Assembly (NCBI GenBank): GCA_011947345.1
Contig: JAAVTG010000098.1
Location: 1-43,512, forward strand
DNA length: 43,512 nucleotides
From: Phytophthora quininea
Taxonomy: Eukaryota > Oomycota > Peronosporomycetes > Peronosporales > Peronosporaceae
Reading direction: 5' to 3'
In this document: piece after piece, positions 33,354 to 43,512 of the stretch
How the letters are laid out: every line of letters begins with the position of its first letter
Position numbering within the stretch: the stretch's first letter is position 1
The notes under the pieces: model-generated
Seen by the model: only the letters and a program-made list of their open reading frames with translations
Database searches by the model: none
Told to the model about the DNA's origin: nothing
Program-made: the position numbers and the translations under genes

Positions 33354-34902
33354 ATGGCGGTGACACGCCCAGTGGGAAGGCCGCGCCGAGGTGGTCTCGG
33401 CCGCCGAGCCAAGCAGTACAAGCTCCAACCCGTCACGGTCGCTAAAAGCTCGCAATTCTCGCTCGTCTCGACGAGAGCGACATCCGCTCGACAATTACTC
33501 ACTTCTTTCCTGCGCTGGACCCAGCTTTTTACCAGTCAAGGCGCACCCAAATTCTCCGGTGGAGGCGCAACCGAAAGCAGCTGGAGGCTGCGGCAGCGTC
33601 GGGAAAGCGCGAGCATGCCAAACTGCGCCAAATTGGTCTAGGTACTATACTATCTAACGACTCCGAGTCTGAATTGGTAGTGTGGGTGAACGAGCTGCGC
33701 AGCGAAGGAATTCCAGTCTCAGCGCAGATGCTTTCCATGAAGGCTCGCGAGGTCGCTGCAGAGGCTGGTGTCGTGGACTTTATGGCGTCGGACAAGTGGT
33801 TGGTGGGGTTCAAGCGGCGACATCATTTCAGCCTTAGAACTCCCACCCGTCAGGCACAAATCAGCCCTGTGGACATCCAAGCAGTTGCGAATGCATTCGC
33901 CGCTGATGTTCAAGCGGTGATGCTGAACCTGGGGATATCGCGCGTGTACAACGCTGATCAGACAGGTACAAATTCTGTTGTCTTTTACTCAACTAACTGA
34001 CACTAATTCTACTTATGCTCTAGCCGTGTTCTTTGAATATGTAGCAAAAACCTTGTGTAAACGCGGGGCCAAGACCGTGTGGGTTAAGTGTAGCGGTGCT
34101 TCGAAAGAGCGTGCTACTGTTATGTTGCTAGGTGACAGCAACGGGTACCGCTGCACTCCTTTTGTCGTGTTCAAGGTGAAGCCTTCGCGAAAGCCAGAGA
34201 TCCAGATCCAAAACAACAAGATGAGGCATGGTTTCGGCAAGCGGATTTGGAAGCGCATGTCACCAGTTCAAGACAGCGAGACTTTACGGATTTACGGCAA
34301 CTCGAAAGGTCAGATTGTTTTGGCTTTTATATTGCTGTAGTGCTGTTTGCTAACTAACTCTATATTGGTACGCACCAGGCTGGTGGAATGAGGAACTGTC
34401 AGTGGAGTTCTTACGCTTCCACTTTGCCTGCCGTCCATTCCCACAAGAGCCCATTTTGCTCTTGTGGGACGATTTTAGCGGTCATTGGACCGACAAAGTC
34501 GTCCACTTTGCCAGCTCCATCAACGTCACGCTCATGAAAGTGCCACCACATGCTACAGCCGTCTCGCAACCGGCCGATGTCGCGTGGAATTTTCCGTTCA
34601 AGGCTAACCTACGGAAGCTGTGGCAGTGCAACATGCAGGACCAACTGAAGCGCCCACGCCCTGCCAATAAGAAGTTCGTGTTAGAGCGCCCGGACCGTGA
34701 GCAAATTTGCGGGTGGATTCGGCAGTCGTGGAACGGCCTAGCTGTTGACACGATCGCAAATGGCTTCAAGGCAAGTGGTCTTCTTCCCGATCCTCATAGC
34801 GCCGCATCATCGGATTTAGTAGCCCAGCTAGAGGAGCTTTCGCTTCTAGAAGGTCTTGCAGTGGATGAAGACCGCGACTTCGCATTTGAGGCCACAGTTT
34901 AA
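33354..34902 (+). CDS. pogo/Tigger-like transposase (CENP-B HTH, DDD core)
   Basis: Three exons are inferred: 33354-33965, 34024-34308 and 34379-34902, ~473 residues. The N-terminus has an AT-hook-like GRPRRG, then helix-turn-helix segments (KLAILARLDE; VVWVNELRSEGIPVS). The catalytic core has Asp in YNADQTA, split by intron 1, Asp in LLLWDDFSGHW, and a third Asp in SQPADVAWN. This gives a DDD triad as in pogo. The only break is at AAAA 33444-33447, one base short, so the gene could be intact in the real genome. ATG 33354 is preferred; 33327 is also in frame. It cuts and pastes its element at TA sites if active. I did not find terminal inverted repeats. It starts 45 bp after the CRN-like frame. 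Confidence 0.85.
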
Positions 34903-35243
34903 CGGTAATACACTTCAACTTCTTCAAGTTTGAGCACATTCCGTATAGTAAGATATCCTAGCCTCGGAACATGGGTGTAGCTCATGACATGCGAAATGCG
35001 GTACAGGGAATATTTGTTCCGCAGGCGCGTGAACAACAGCTCGGCTGAAAATCAATAATCCTTCGCACTGGGAGGACGTGGTCGACTCGGAATATGCTGC
35101 TCGGAAGCTCGCCAGGGAACAGGAAATCGACTCTCGTATAATTGACATGTAATCCTCGTTTAAGTATTGTCTCTCTTTTCAGCCAATCCCATGTCTGCAA
35201 GTTCCCCAGCCATTCGGGGCCGCACAAAAGCCACTCGCTCGCT
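34903..35243. other. Intergenic region between transposase and bL19m gene
   Basis: No supportable gene. A 36-codon frame (35045-35152, HWEDVV...IIDM) is open but has no start or homologue that I know. The 3' part should contain the ribosomal protein gene promoter. Confidence 0.5.
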
Positions 35244-35843
35244 ATGCTGGCCGCCGCCAAGAGCTTCGTGCGCGTCGCCAACGCCGCCGGGGCGCGTCGC
35301 GCGCCTCTGCTGGGGCCGCAGGTGTCTTTCCTGTCCACAGAAGCTGCTACCGCTGCCGCTGCCACGCCTGCAACCGCCAAGCCCAAGCACACCAAGCTCA
35401 AGATCCCCACCAAGCGCGCGGCGTCGTTGCTGCAGCAGCTGGAGCAGGAGGCCGTGGCCAAGTCCGCGGAGGGCAAGGACATCGACGCCTTCAAGCCTGG
35501 TGACTCGGTGGAGGTGCAGTATCTGCTGAGCCGCACCAGCGGCCGCGTGCAGCGCGTCAAGGGCGTGGTGCTGGCCCGAAGGAACCGCGGCACGGGCAGC
35601 TCCTTCGTCATCCGCAACGTGAGTCCATTGGCGTCGAGTAATTGGGGCTGAATATTGACTTTTTATTTACTTTTGCAGCACATTGGAGGCTACGGCTACG
35701 AGCAGAAGATCTTCCTGCACTCGCCGCTGCTGCAGAGCGTCAAGGTTCTGCAGGAGGCGTTCATCCACAAAGGCAAGAAGCGCGTGCGTCGCGCAAAGCT
35801 TTTCTATCTGCGCGAGAAGGCGCCCAGCTTCACGACTGTCTAG
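35244..35843 (+). CDS. mrpL19: Mitochondrial large-subunit ribosomal protein bL19m
   Basis: A nuclear-encoded component of the mitochondrial large ribosomal subunit. Exons 35244-35618 and 35679-35843 give 179 residues. The 60 nt intron has GTGAGT and TTTTGCAG borders. Residues 1 to ~50 are Ala-, Arg- and Ser-rich without acidic residues near the start (MLAAAKSFVRVANAAG), a typical mitochondrial targeting sequence. The bL19 fold follows: FKPGDSVEVQY, GRVQRVKGVVLARRNRG and the basic end VRRAKLFYLRE, which contacts rRNA in bacterial homologues. Length fits the bacterial protein (~115 residues) plus the leader. No frameshift is present. Confidence 0.95.
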
Positions 35844-36073
35844 ACGGTCGAGTTATGACAGCAGTGTCGTAGCGTGGTGGGATCTGCCAGATAGATGGAG
35901 AAGCAGAGGACGGGTAGGAGCTTAAACTAGACAAGAAAAGCGATTTCACGCGCGCAAAAGTGGCTCAGGGCAGACAGGAATAACGTCGCCTTGTATGGAA
36001 GAAGGTCGCAGCGAACTGCTGCAGGTTTCAAGTCGCCACTGCATCGACTCGATCTAGAGAGAGAGTGCTCCCT

Positions 36074-38683
36074 CTACCTGCGTTTCTTCTTCTTGGACTT
36101 GCGAATGCCAGAGCCGCTAGACACGACCACGGCAGCAGGTTTGTCCGACTCGGCCTTGCGAGCAGCACGGGCTGCAGCGTCCAACTTGAGAGCATCCTTC
36201 TCCGTGCCCATGCCAGCGCCCTGTGCGCCGACAAAGCGGTTGCGGCCACGACGACCACGCTTGCCGTGCGAACGTTGTTTGCGCGGAATCCAGCGCTCGG
36301 ATCCGGGTTGACAAGTCCAATGGACGCGTTGTAGTCCGGGCGAGCGCGCAAGCTAGCCAAGTACGCCTCCCTGCGCCTCGCACGCTTACGAGCAATGCTC
36401 CCGGGGCTTTTCGCAGCACGCTTGCGTCTGTAGACAACAAACGAGACTGTCAGTTTCCTACAGTCCTAGCAATTGCCACCAGCGGCACGTACTCGTTCTT
36501 CTTGTCCTCAGCAAACTTGACGGCCAGACGATTAGAACGCGGCGCTTCCTTCTCCAATTCGCTCGGGTCTGCGTTACTCTCTTCAACGGCAGGCAACATG
36601 GCGCATCGAGCTTCGGCAGCCTCAGCGTCACAGAAAGACCTGCACGCTCGACCCATTAGATAAAAATCCCTGAGTAAAAAAACTTTGCGTCCTTACAGAG
36701 CCACAACGAGCGAGGCCATGGAGCGAAGACGAAGATCGCGGTCCATTGGGCCAGCAGTCTCGCCTTCCAGCAACTCCAGATACGCGTCGGCAGCCTCGCG
36801 ATGCTGTTTCTTCTGGATCTTGTACCAGCAGTCTCCCTCGCGGATCTTCATGGCCTGTTCCGAAGTGTAGTCGCCTGCTTTGTGGTGTGCCACTGCGCTC
36901 TTCAGCACATTCTGCGCTGAAGGTGAATCACCAGCCTCCTCGTACAGCGCCACTAGAGTAGCGACTGTGCCGGGCGAGTGAGCAAGCTCCTCGATAGAAT
37001 GAATGCATTCGGCAGCCTTCAGAATCTGTCCTTCGGTCAAGTAAACATGAGCGAGGCCCAGACGACCACCCACACTGACATCACCCTAACAAAAGCAGAA
37101 GGATAAATTCTTTAGCATCTGCGCAAGACGATGAACTCCACAAGTTCGTCTTACCTGCAATAGATCGATCGCAGCAGAAGGAGATTGGTCCTTAATAGCA
37201 AGGAGCAAGACAATGTCAGCAATCGACTTTGACTCGGGGAATTTCTTCTTCAACTCTTCCAGACTCGCACGGCACTCATCGTTCTAGAAAATCCCACACA
37301 CAAGAGGACTGTTAACACATAATATGTGTTTGCCAAGATGTTACACGCACCTTGTTCATCAAGCACAGAAGCAGCGTGCGGTTCATCAGGATAGCTTCCT
37401 GCTGCACAGGATTCAGTTTGTCCGACAACACGCTCGCATCAATGTTCTTCAGTCGCTTGAATGAGTCGAGAATATCACGGTCTTTACGGATCGTCACGAT
37501 ATTGTTCGTTGCCACAGCTCCCACAGCCCGGTTACGCAGCCTACACAAGCAGCATGTTCAGAGTCCCCACATTTTATAGAGGCTTCGAATTGTGATGCTC
37601 CCACGTACTTGTTCTTTAGTACGTTGCGGTAATCCGAGCGCGCCGTCCAAGTCGCCACGCATTTGCTTCACGAACGCCATTTGGGTCTTGATGACAGCCA
37701 CTTCCTCTTCAATCTCGGCCTCCGATGCACCTTCAGAAACGAACGTCTCGCGACACAACTCTGTCGTAAAATTGCACTAGTTAGTACGATATACAGGGCA
37801 TAATAGGATGCAGCAACAGTCTTACGCTCAGCAGTCGCCAAGAGCCCTCAGCCGCCGTCCAGTCGCCTGATTGGATTGCCACAAACGACTTGTTGAAGGC
37901 CACTTCAAATCCGTCGTCGATCTGTATAGCAAGCAACGCAGGCCATTAGAGCCACCCCACAAGCATCCAACTTCAGGAAATCTCACAGGAATCTCGCGGT
38001 CTTTCAGCTCGCGGCTCCTGCCAGCGCTGGCGTACGCCGCCAACAAGTTGGTCTGCAGCTCCAACAGATCATCTCCCTGCAGAATAGGAGCCACATGGTC
38101 ACATATTCACCCCGATATCTGCTCAATTAGGACCGTCGTTACCTCTTGGCCTTTCGCTAGCAGCAGCTCGTAGATGCGGATGCTCTGGTCGTAGTTCCCC
38201 TTGCGGAAGTGCTGCAACACACGACGAATGACACATCATCACTCTTCACCTCTCTAATCTACTTTTAACCTCATTGGGAGCGTACCAACTGCGCTGCGAG
38301 GTGCAGCTGGGCCGTGCTTTTGGTCTCCAGGTCTCCATCCAGCAGCGCCAGCGCCTCGTCGTCCTGCTTGAGGCGATACAGGCAGTAGGCCTTCTCCGTG
38401 CTGAGGAAATCGTACTTAACAGCCAGCTCCAGCGCCTTGTCGAATTTCTCCAGGCGAACGAGCGCCAGACACTTGACCTTGACGGCGTCTACGTCATCCG
38501 GCAGCTTGGAGCGGACTGCTCAGGCATTTCAGAGCGATGAGAGAGAGGAGCAGTCATTTGGCTGTCGTAAGAAAGCATACTCTTGTTGCAGATCTCCACA
38601 GCGCGCGTGTAGTTCTCGCGCTTGAGGGCGGCGTTGAGCTCCTTGAAGCTCGCGGCCACCGCGGCATCGGACGACGTCGCCAT
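36074..38683 (-). CDS. SRP72: Signal recognition particle 72 kDa subunit (SRP72)
   Basis: SRP72 is part of the particle that directs ribosomes making secretory proteins to the ER. The gene has many short exons. Exon 1 is 38683-38581, followed by a 65 nt intron, then TPR-type helical exons (FDKALELAVKYDFLSTEKAYC; NYDQSIRIYELLLAKG; ATNNIVTIRKDRD; a segment ending in DRDLRLRSMASL). The C-terminus is basic: PDYNASIGLVNPDP, then WIPRKQRSHGKRGRRGRNR, the SRP72 RNA-binding signature, and a KKKK tail ending at 36074. At least two indels interrupt it: one base missing near 36298 inside the RNA-binding motif, and one shift near 37640. As this protein is conserved and probably essential, sequencing error is more likely than gene loss. 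Confidence 0.9.
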
Positions 38684-38844
38684 GGTTCCCGTTTGTCGCC
38701 ACTCGGCCCCCTTCAGATACAAAACCCAAGTGATTCAGTTTTGTCCAATCAAATGGATGATACTGAAATAACGCGTTTCTATTCGTCTAAACATTAGACA
38801 ATTATGATTGGTAGCCAAGTTGAAGTGAATGACACGGAGCGACT

Positions 38845-41800
38845 TCAACTTCGCTCCTGTTCAGTCTCATCCTGGACGTCCAGTACGCCCAGTAGGGACT
38901 CCACGTCGCTATTTAACAGCAGCGGCTCCATCGGCAACCGCCCACGCAGAAGACAGTGGAACTTCTTGAGCTCCGAGCGCATACTGCGCAGCTCCATCTG
39001 CAACTGTCGGTTGGCTGTCAGCTCCCGCGCGCTCTCCATTGTGAGTTGCTTGGCACGGACTGCGAACGGCTGGATGCGCTGCTTGACGGCTTCTGTCGCC
39101 CGCTTTCTCCGAGCACGAGAGCATTCGAACTCGGTCTTACGCTTGGACAGATCGATGAACTCCTTGGAAGCAAGCGAAGACCCGGCATGCGCCTCGACAC
39201 AGGCCTTCTTCAGCTCCTCGATCTCCTTCTCCATGGCGACACACTCTGCTTCCTCCATCGCAGCAAGTTCAGCCTTGCGATCCACGCAGTCGCGCCACAC
39301 TCCAGCCTGGAACACGACGCTGCCCGTTGACGACCGCAAGATGCCGCCCAGTTTCGTCTCTCCACGAGCGTGCGCTTCATGCGCACGATGATTGCGAGCT
39401 TCGCGGAAAACTTGCCTATTTCGCAGGGTCTTGTACCAGCGCTGGAGTACAGTAGCATATTGGCTCTCGCGCTGAAAAGCCTCGAGTGCGTGGTGCGCCG
39501 TTTGCTTCTGCGCTACGAGGGCAGCGCGGTCCCCTTCCTCCTGTATCCGCCGCAACTGCTGTCGTTCCTCCATCATTTGACGCCACATTATTTTGCCCAA
39601 TTTGCCACGCCATGCACGCTGCACCATATCTGCGGCGCGCGTGAGTTCGTATCGAAACCAACTCGCGTACAATCGGCCGAAATGTCCGCGAACAAGCGCT
39701 TGAATTTGCGTTGCCGAGCGGTGGAGCATACGAATATACGTTGGGGTTTGCCATCCCCGGGCTGTTAGCGACGCGCGATAACGCTCCACGATCGAATGCA
39801 CCGCACCACGGTGTAGGAAAAGTCTGTGATGTTGCTGCGGAGAGGCGATAGCTTCCAGTAACGCCGCATGCTGGCGGTGACGGTCATTTCGTAGCCGCCG
39901 AGATGTTGCTACAGCTTTAGCAATCCACGTGCGCCAAGTGGCCTGAATCTTCGTGGCACTCATTCGCCGCAGATGCAGGTGAGCTTTGAACCTTGCAAGT
40001 CGTATCAAAATTCTAGACACAATACAGCACATTGGCAGCAGTGGTGAGTACAAAGTACATTTTGACGTGCAGCAAAAACCAAATACGAACATGATACTGC
40101 GGAAGAAGTGCTGGATCGCTCGTGCGCCTGTGTCCTCTTTATACCAGCGTTGTCTTCGAGCTGCCAAATTCAAGCGCGCCGTTCGTCTTCCACAAAACCC
40201 GCGGTATCTGCGCTGAAGTGTGGCCGCGATTATAACCCCCGTCGCGCTTGTACTTCCACGCCACAGCTAATTCACGAGTGTAGATGGAATCCTGCATCAG
40301 GATGAGAATCCGTGGGTCATGTGCGAAAGACCGAGCAATCACAATTCCCCGTGCTTCACGTCGCCCCTGATGCCCTCGAAACACTTGTTGTAAAGAAGTA
40401 GCCCCCGAAAAAGCATTCTGCCCAGTGCCACGCGCGCGATATAGGCCCGATATGCACGTTGAATTTGCCCCGCTCGCTTAATGCGCAATTGTTGCAATTC
40501 ATAAACAACTACAGCGCGTCGTTGCGCAGCTTTCCGCCCCATAAACCCTCGAACAATCCGCTGAATCTGCATCCCAGCGAGAACTCGCAAAGACTCGACT
40601 TTCATAGACTTGTGCATCAGAACTGCACACTCCTGACGCAGTTTTCGTGTTTCTTTCCGCGATCTATGACCCTGAAGCACTCGCTGTACATCGACCGCTG
40701 CGCGTTCTTGTTGCTGAATCCGGAGTTCACGAGCATGACGAGCTTCGACTGCCCGTCGGCGTCCAAGCCACCCACGAGCGATTCGTTGAATATCTGTCGC
40801 TGCCTTCTCACGCTGTAAACGAAGTTGCTCAGCCCTCTCCAGCGCAACTCGTTGTTTAGCCGCCAGAAATTCACGCGCAGCTATACGCAGATGGCGAGTC
40901 AGCACACAAAGCGCTCGAGTCCACTCCCAAAGCTCTTTACACCGTTCAGCGCGCAGCCTTCGGGCTTCAGCAATTAGTCCGCGTAATCTCTTTTCAATTA
41001 ACTTCTGTCGACACCAGCGTTGAATACGAGCAGCAGTAAGTTTCTGCCGTCGGAAATACGCAAGAGCGCGCTCCAGCGTAGATTTCGCACTCACGCGAGC
41101 GTCAAGTTTGGCCCGCAGCCATCGCGTGATCCGTCGGGCTGCAGCTCGCCGTTTCTGATCTCTTCGCAAGAAAGCAACAATGTTGGGGTGTCTTGGTGTC
41201 AGACCATCACGAGAAGCCTCACTGACATGGCCTCGTGCTGCCGCCAAAGCTTGCAGTACCGGTAGAGATATCTCTGGACAATGACGCACATCTAGCCGAA
41301 AAATACTTTTCGCGGGACGTATCAACGCAGCAATCCCGACGTCAGTGAGCTGCCAATCGTTGGCCAAATTGAGAGTTTCCAGGCATGGACAACACGGAGC
41401 CTGGCTCAAAGCCAGCAGCGTGTCATCTTTGATCTGTTCACAACTTTCCAGCTCCAGCACGCGCAAATTCGGGCATCCTTGCAGCACAGCCAGGAAACTC
41501 GAGGAGGAGAAATACCGTGAGCGACCAAGACGAAGCGCGCGCAAGTTCGAGTAGCATGCGCCAAGAGCTTCGCACAGTGCGTCTGTTGCGAGTGAAGTGA
41601 CGTCAAGATCTGTGAGCGCGTATTTCGGTAGTGACGGACTTCGTCCAAGCATCAACGCCGACGCAAAAGCATTCGCGTCACACTGTGTGTTGCTAATGTG
41701 CAGAGTTTTCAGCGAGACTGCAGCTCTGCTTGTCAACGTTGCAATAGTTGCTTCGTTTAGCTGCGGAATGGAGAAAAAGCCGCACAAGCTCCTGGAATCT

Positions 41801-43224
41801 CGACGGCTTCCTGATTGCTTCGTACAAGAATGCCACTCCAGCGCAACGATCGTAACTTGGAGCAACCGCGAAGCAATGCACGAATACCTGCGTTATCCGC
41901 CCGCCGAACACCGTCAAGCGTCACCGATTGGAGCTGTGGACATCGCGATCCAAGCGCCGAAATGCCTCGATTTGTCACCTGGAAGCAGCCAGTGATGTCC
42001 AACGTTGATAATAGTCGGCAGCCACGTTCACTCGAATTGCCCGTCATTTCACCACTCTCCTGATCTTCCGAAGCATGGCCGTCATTAACAACACGCTGGT
42101 GTTGAGACCGTACCGACACTATCGACTCCCCGACAAGACGGTGAATTCCAACATCGGTAATACTTGAGCAAAACGCGAGCTCCAGCGTTGCTATCTGAGG
42201 GCATGCTTTCCCCAGCGCACCCAGCACTTTGTCATCAACTAGTGAACAGCGCGAGAGGTTTAAACTGACGAGATGAATCAATGCTCGCACTTGAGCTAGA
42301 CGTTCAATTGCTGCCACTCGTAAAACTGTGCACCCCGACACATCCAACGTTTCAAGGCGGGACACGCAGGGTCCACGCAGTCCGAGTAATGTGAGACCAT
42401 CAACCAAAGGCAGTCCGGCAGCATTTAGCACTCGTATTTTCGCCGTCGCTGACTGTGGAACAGGCGCTGCCCCGGCGTCGATGAAGTCGAGCCAGCACCC
42501 AGAAGCAAAGCCAGCAATGCCGTATCCGTGAGCTTTGTGCACTGGCTTATATCCAAAGATGTGAGTGCTGCGGAGTAACTTTCACCAAACGCTGCAACGC
42601 CGTAGTCCGTGACTCGTCGACATCGTGCGATAGAAACCTGTGCAAGGCTGGAGCAAGTACGAGCCAAGGAGCGCAAAAGTAGTCATCTACCCACTCGCAG
42701 GACGACACATCCAGCTCCGTAAGTGATCGTGGTAAGCTGTCGCCTTGAAGTTGCTCGCCCCCTCCACGAGAAAGCAGTTGGCACTGTGGCAGTCGAAGAA
42801 CGCGAACAACTCCACCTCCATTGACGGCTGCCTCGAGAAGAAGTCGAAGCCCTTGGACGGAGATATGCGAGCTGCCATCAACCGTTAACGTGTGGAATGA
42901 AGACTTGACGACATCCCCATTTTCCTGTACCGAGGGCTTCTCTGGAGATGGCGTTCGTAGTAGCTGCAGCGATGCATCCGTTACTCTCCAACCTCCAAGG
43001 TCGACATGATAATGGTAGACGCGTCGTCGAGGGTCGAAGTATAGCACTTCTCGAGGCAAGTGCAGCTGCAGCCTCGCCAAATTCCGAGCGTTTGCTTTGG
43101 CGCTGTTGGTTCGGCTCTCGCTGGCAATGGGCTTGCTGGTCTCTTGGTTCGCGGATATGCGAGGCGCAACGGGTGCCAGCGGCAGCGAGCGCTTTTTCGC
43201 CCGCCATGCGCCGTCATTCACCAT
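38845..43224 (-). CDS. Giant LRR plus IQ-motif protein (frameshifted)
   Basis: One gene of ~1,460 codons, apparently without introns. ATG at 43224. The N-terminal half has cysteine-containing leucine-rich repeats of the AMN1/F-box type (SLTELDVSSCEWVDD, ALTSLDISQCTKLTD, LETLDVSGCTVL, LATLELAFCSSITD-like and LETLNLANDWQLTD). The C-terminal half has about ten IQ motifs (ATDIQRIARGWLGRR, MQIQRIVRGFMGRK, AGQIQRAYRAYIAR, ATKIQATWRTW, ATQIQALVRGHFGR, ADMVQRAWRGKLGK) and a coiled coil (EKEIEELKKA). IQ motifs bind calmodulin or myosin-type light chains; a cytoskeletal or flagellar scaffold role is an inference. Five frame changes occur, all at homopolymers: 42675-42678, 42470-42473, 41774-41778, 40379-40381 and 40236-40240. 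Four of the five are one base short. F-box itself not seen. Confidence 0.8.
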
Positions 43225-43290
43225 TCGGCATCCGACTCCTCGTGCATCGCTATCGTCGAATAGGCGTCGTCAGAAGATTGAATTGGAGTG
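43225..43290. promoter_or_regulatory. Short divergent intergenic region
   Basis: Only 66 bp separate the ATG of the LRR-IQ gene (minus strand) from the ATG of the putative secreted protein (plus strand). Both leaders, and probably both core promoters, must lie here or overlap the neighbouring coding sequence. No specific motif is recognised. Confidence 0.4.
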
Positions 43291-43512
43291 ATGTTGTTGC
43301 TAGGGAGGCGATTCGCAGTTGCAACCTTAGCGTTCGTCGCAGCGGGAGCAAGCTTTCCATCTGTTGCTGCCTCCACTTCACAAGTGATTGCTGCACCCGA
43401 CAAAGGCGACGAGCTGGAGAATCGCGCATTCGCCGAGGGTCAACACGAGCTCGAAGAGATCATCGACACCCGCGACCAGAACGACACCATCGATACCGAC
43501 GACTACAGGTAA
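43291..43512 (+). CDS. Putative secreted acidic protein, 5' part or complete
   Basis: ATG 43291 opens a 73-codon frame. The first ~27 residues look like a signal peptide: GRR, then the hydrophobic AVATLAFVAAGASF, with an Ala-rich cleavage region. An acidic stretch follows (ELEEIIDTRDQNDTIDTDD). The TAA is the last codon of the window, but it lies in CAGGTAA, which also reads as a splice donor (CAG|GTAA). The gene may therefore continue in a second exon. No RxLR or other effector motif is visible, and I recognise no family. Confidence 0.5.
   Translation: MLLLGRRFAVATLAFVAAGASFPSVAASTSQVIAAPDKGDELENRAFAEGQHELEEIIDTRDQNDTIDTDDYR

Noticed and set aside
35045..35152. Possible small exon HWEDVV...IIDM before the bL19m gene
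   Set aside because: Only 35 codons, with no start, no splice partner and no recognised family.
34982..35617. 211-codon minus-strand frame opposite bL19m
   Set aside because: It overlaps the well-supported ribosomal protein exon and has no domain of its own.

Overview
The window looks like nuclear DNA of an oomycete, most likely a Phytophthora or downy-mildew relative. This rests on gene content, not a database search: short (58-80 nt) GT-AG introns in compact genes, a Crypton-type tyrosine recombinase with the oomycete C-terminal domain, an oomycete-type pogo transposase, a Ty3/gypsy integrase fragment, a Crinkler-like (CRN) header plus NTPase relic, and typical host genes (mitochondrial bL19, SRP72, an AAAP amino-acid transporter, a CRT-like transporter).

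Region 1 (1-16115) is a head-to-tail array of a ~557 bp unit. Each unit holds one initiator methionine tRNA gene on the minus strand. I count 27 full-length tRNA-iMet genes plus a 28th that is split. The array runs off the left edge. At its right edge the last tRNA is broken by a ~494 bp insertion flanked by CTCTG, which carries a tRNA-like Pol III module. After the insertion the rest of that unit resumes for 180 bp and then stops abruptly in a gypsy integrase fragment.

Region 2 (16115-22970) is a transposon graveyard: the gypsy integrase fragment (-), a decayed Mutator-like (MULE) transposase with a SWIM finger (+), and a decayed Crypton tyrosine recombinase (+). The last two are bracketed by an inverted pair of short sequence modules at ~16.84 and ~22.85 kb.

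Region 3 (22973-31648) is a compact block of host genes: AAAP transporter (-), an orphan seven-helix membrane protein (+), a Ser/Thr kinase (+), an LPLAT acyltransferase (-) and a CRT-like transporter (+). Two pairs are divergent with very short shared upstream regions.

Region 4 (31730-34902) is accessory: a CRN-like relic with two ubiquitin-like headers and an NTPase remnant lacking a visible Walker A, followed directly by a pogo/Tigger-like transposase.

Region 5 (35244-43512) is host sequence again: mitochondrial ribosomal protein bL19 (+), SRP72 (-), a very long LRR plus IQ-motif protein (-), and the start of a putative secreted protein (+) cut by the window end.

Most genes, including conserved ones, are interrupted by single-base frameshifts that nearly always sit in a homopolymer run one base too short. 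This points to residual sequencing error in the assembly and should be settled before any gene here is called a pseudogene. All exon models are manual and come from splice-site and reading-frame logic only.
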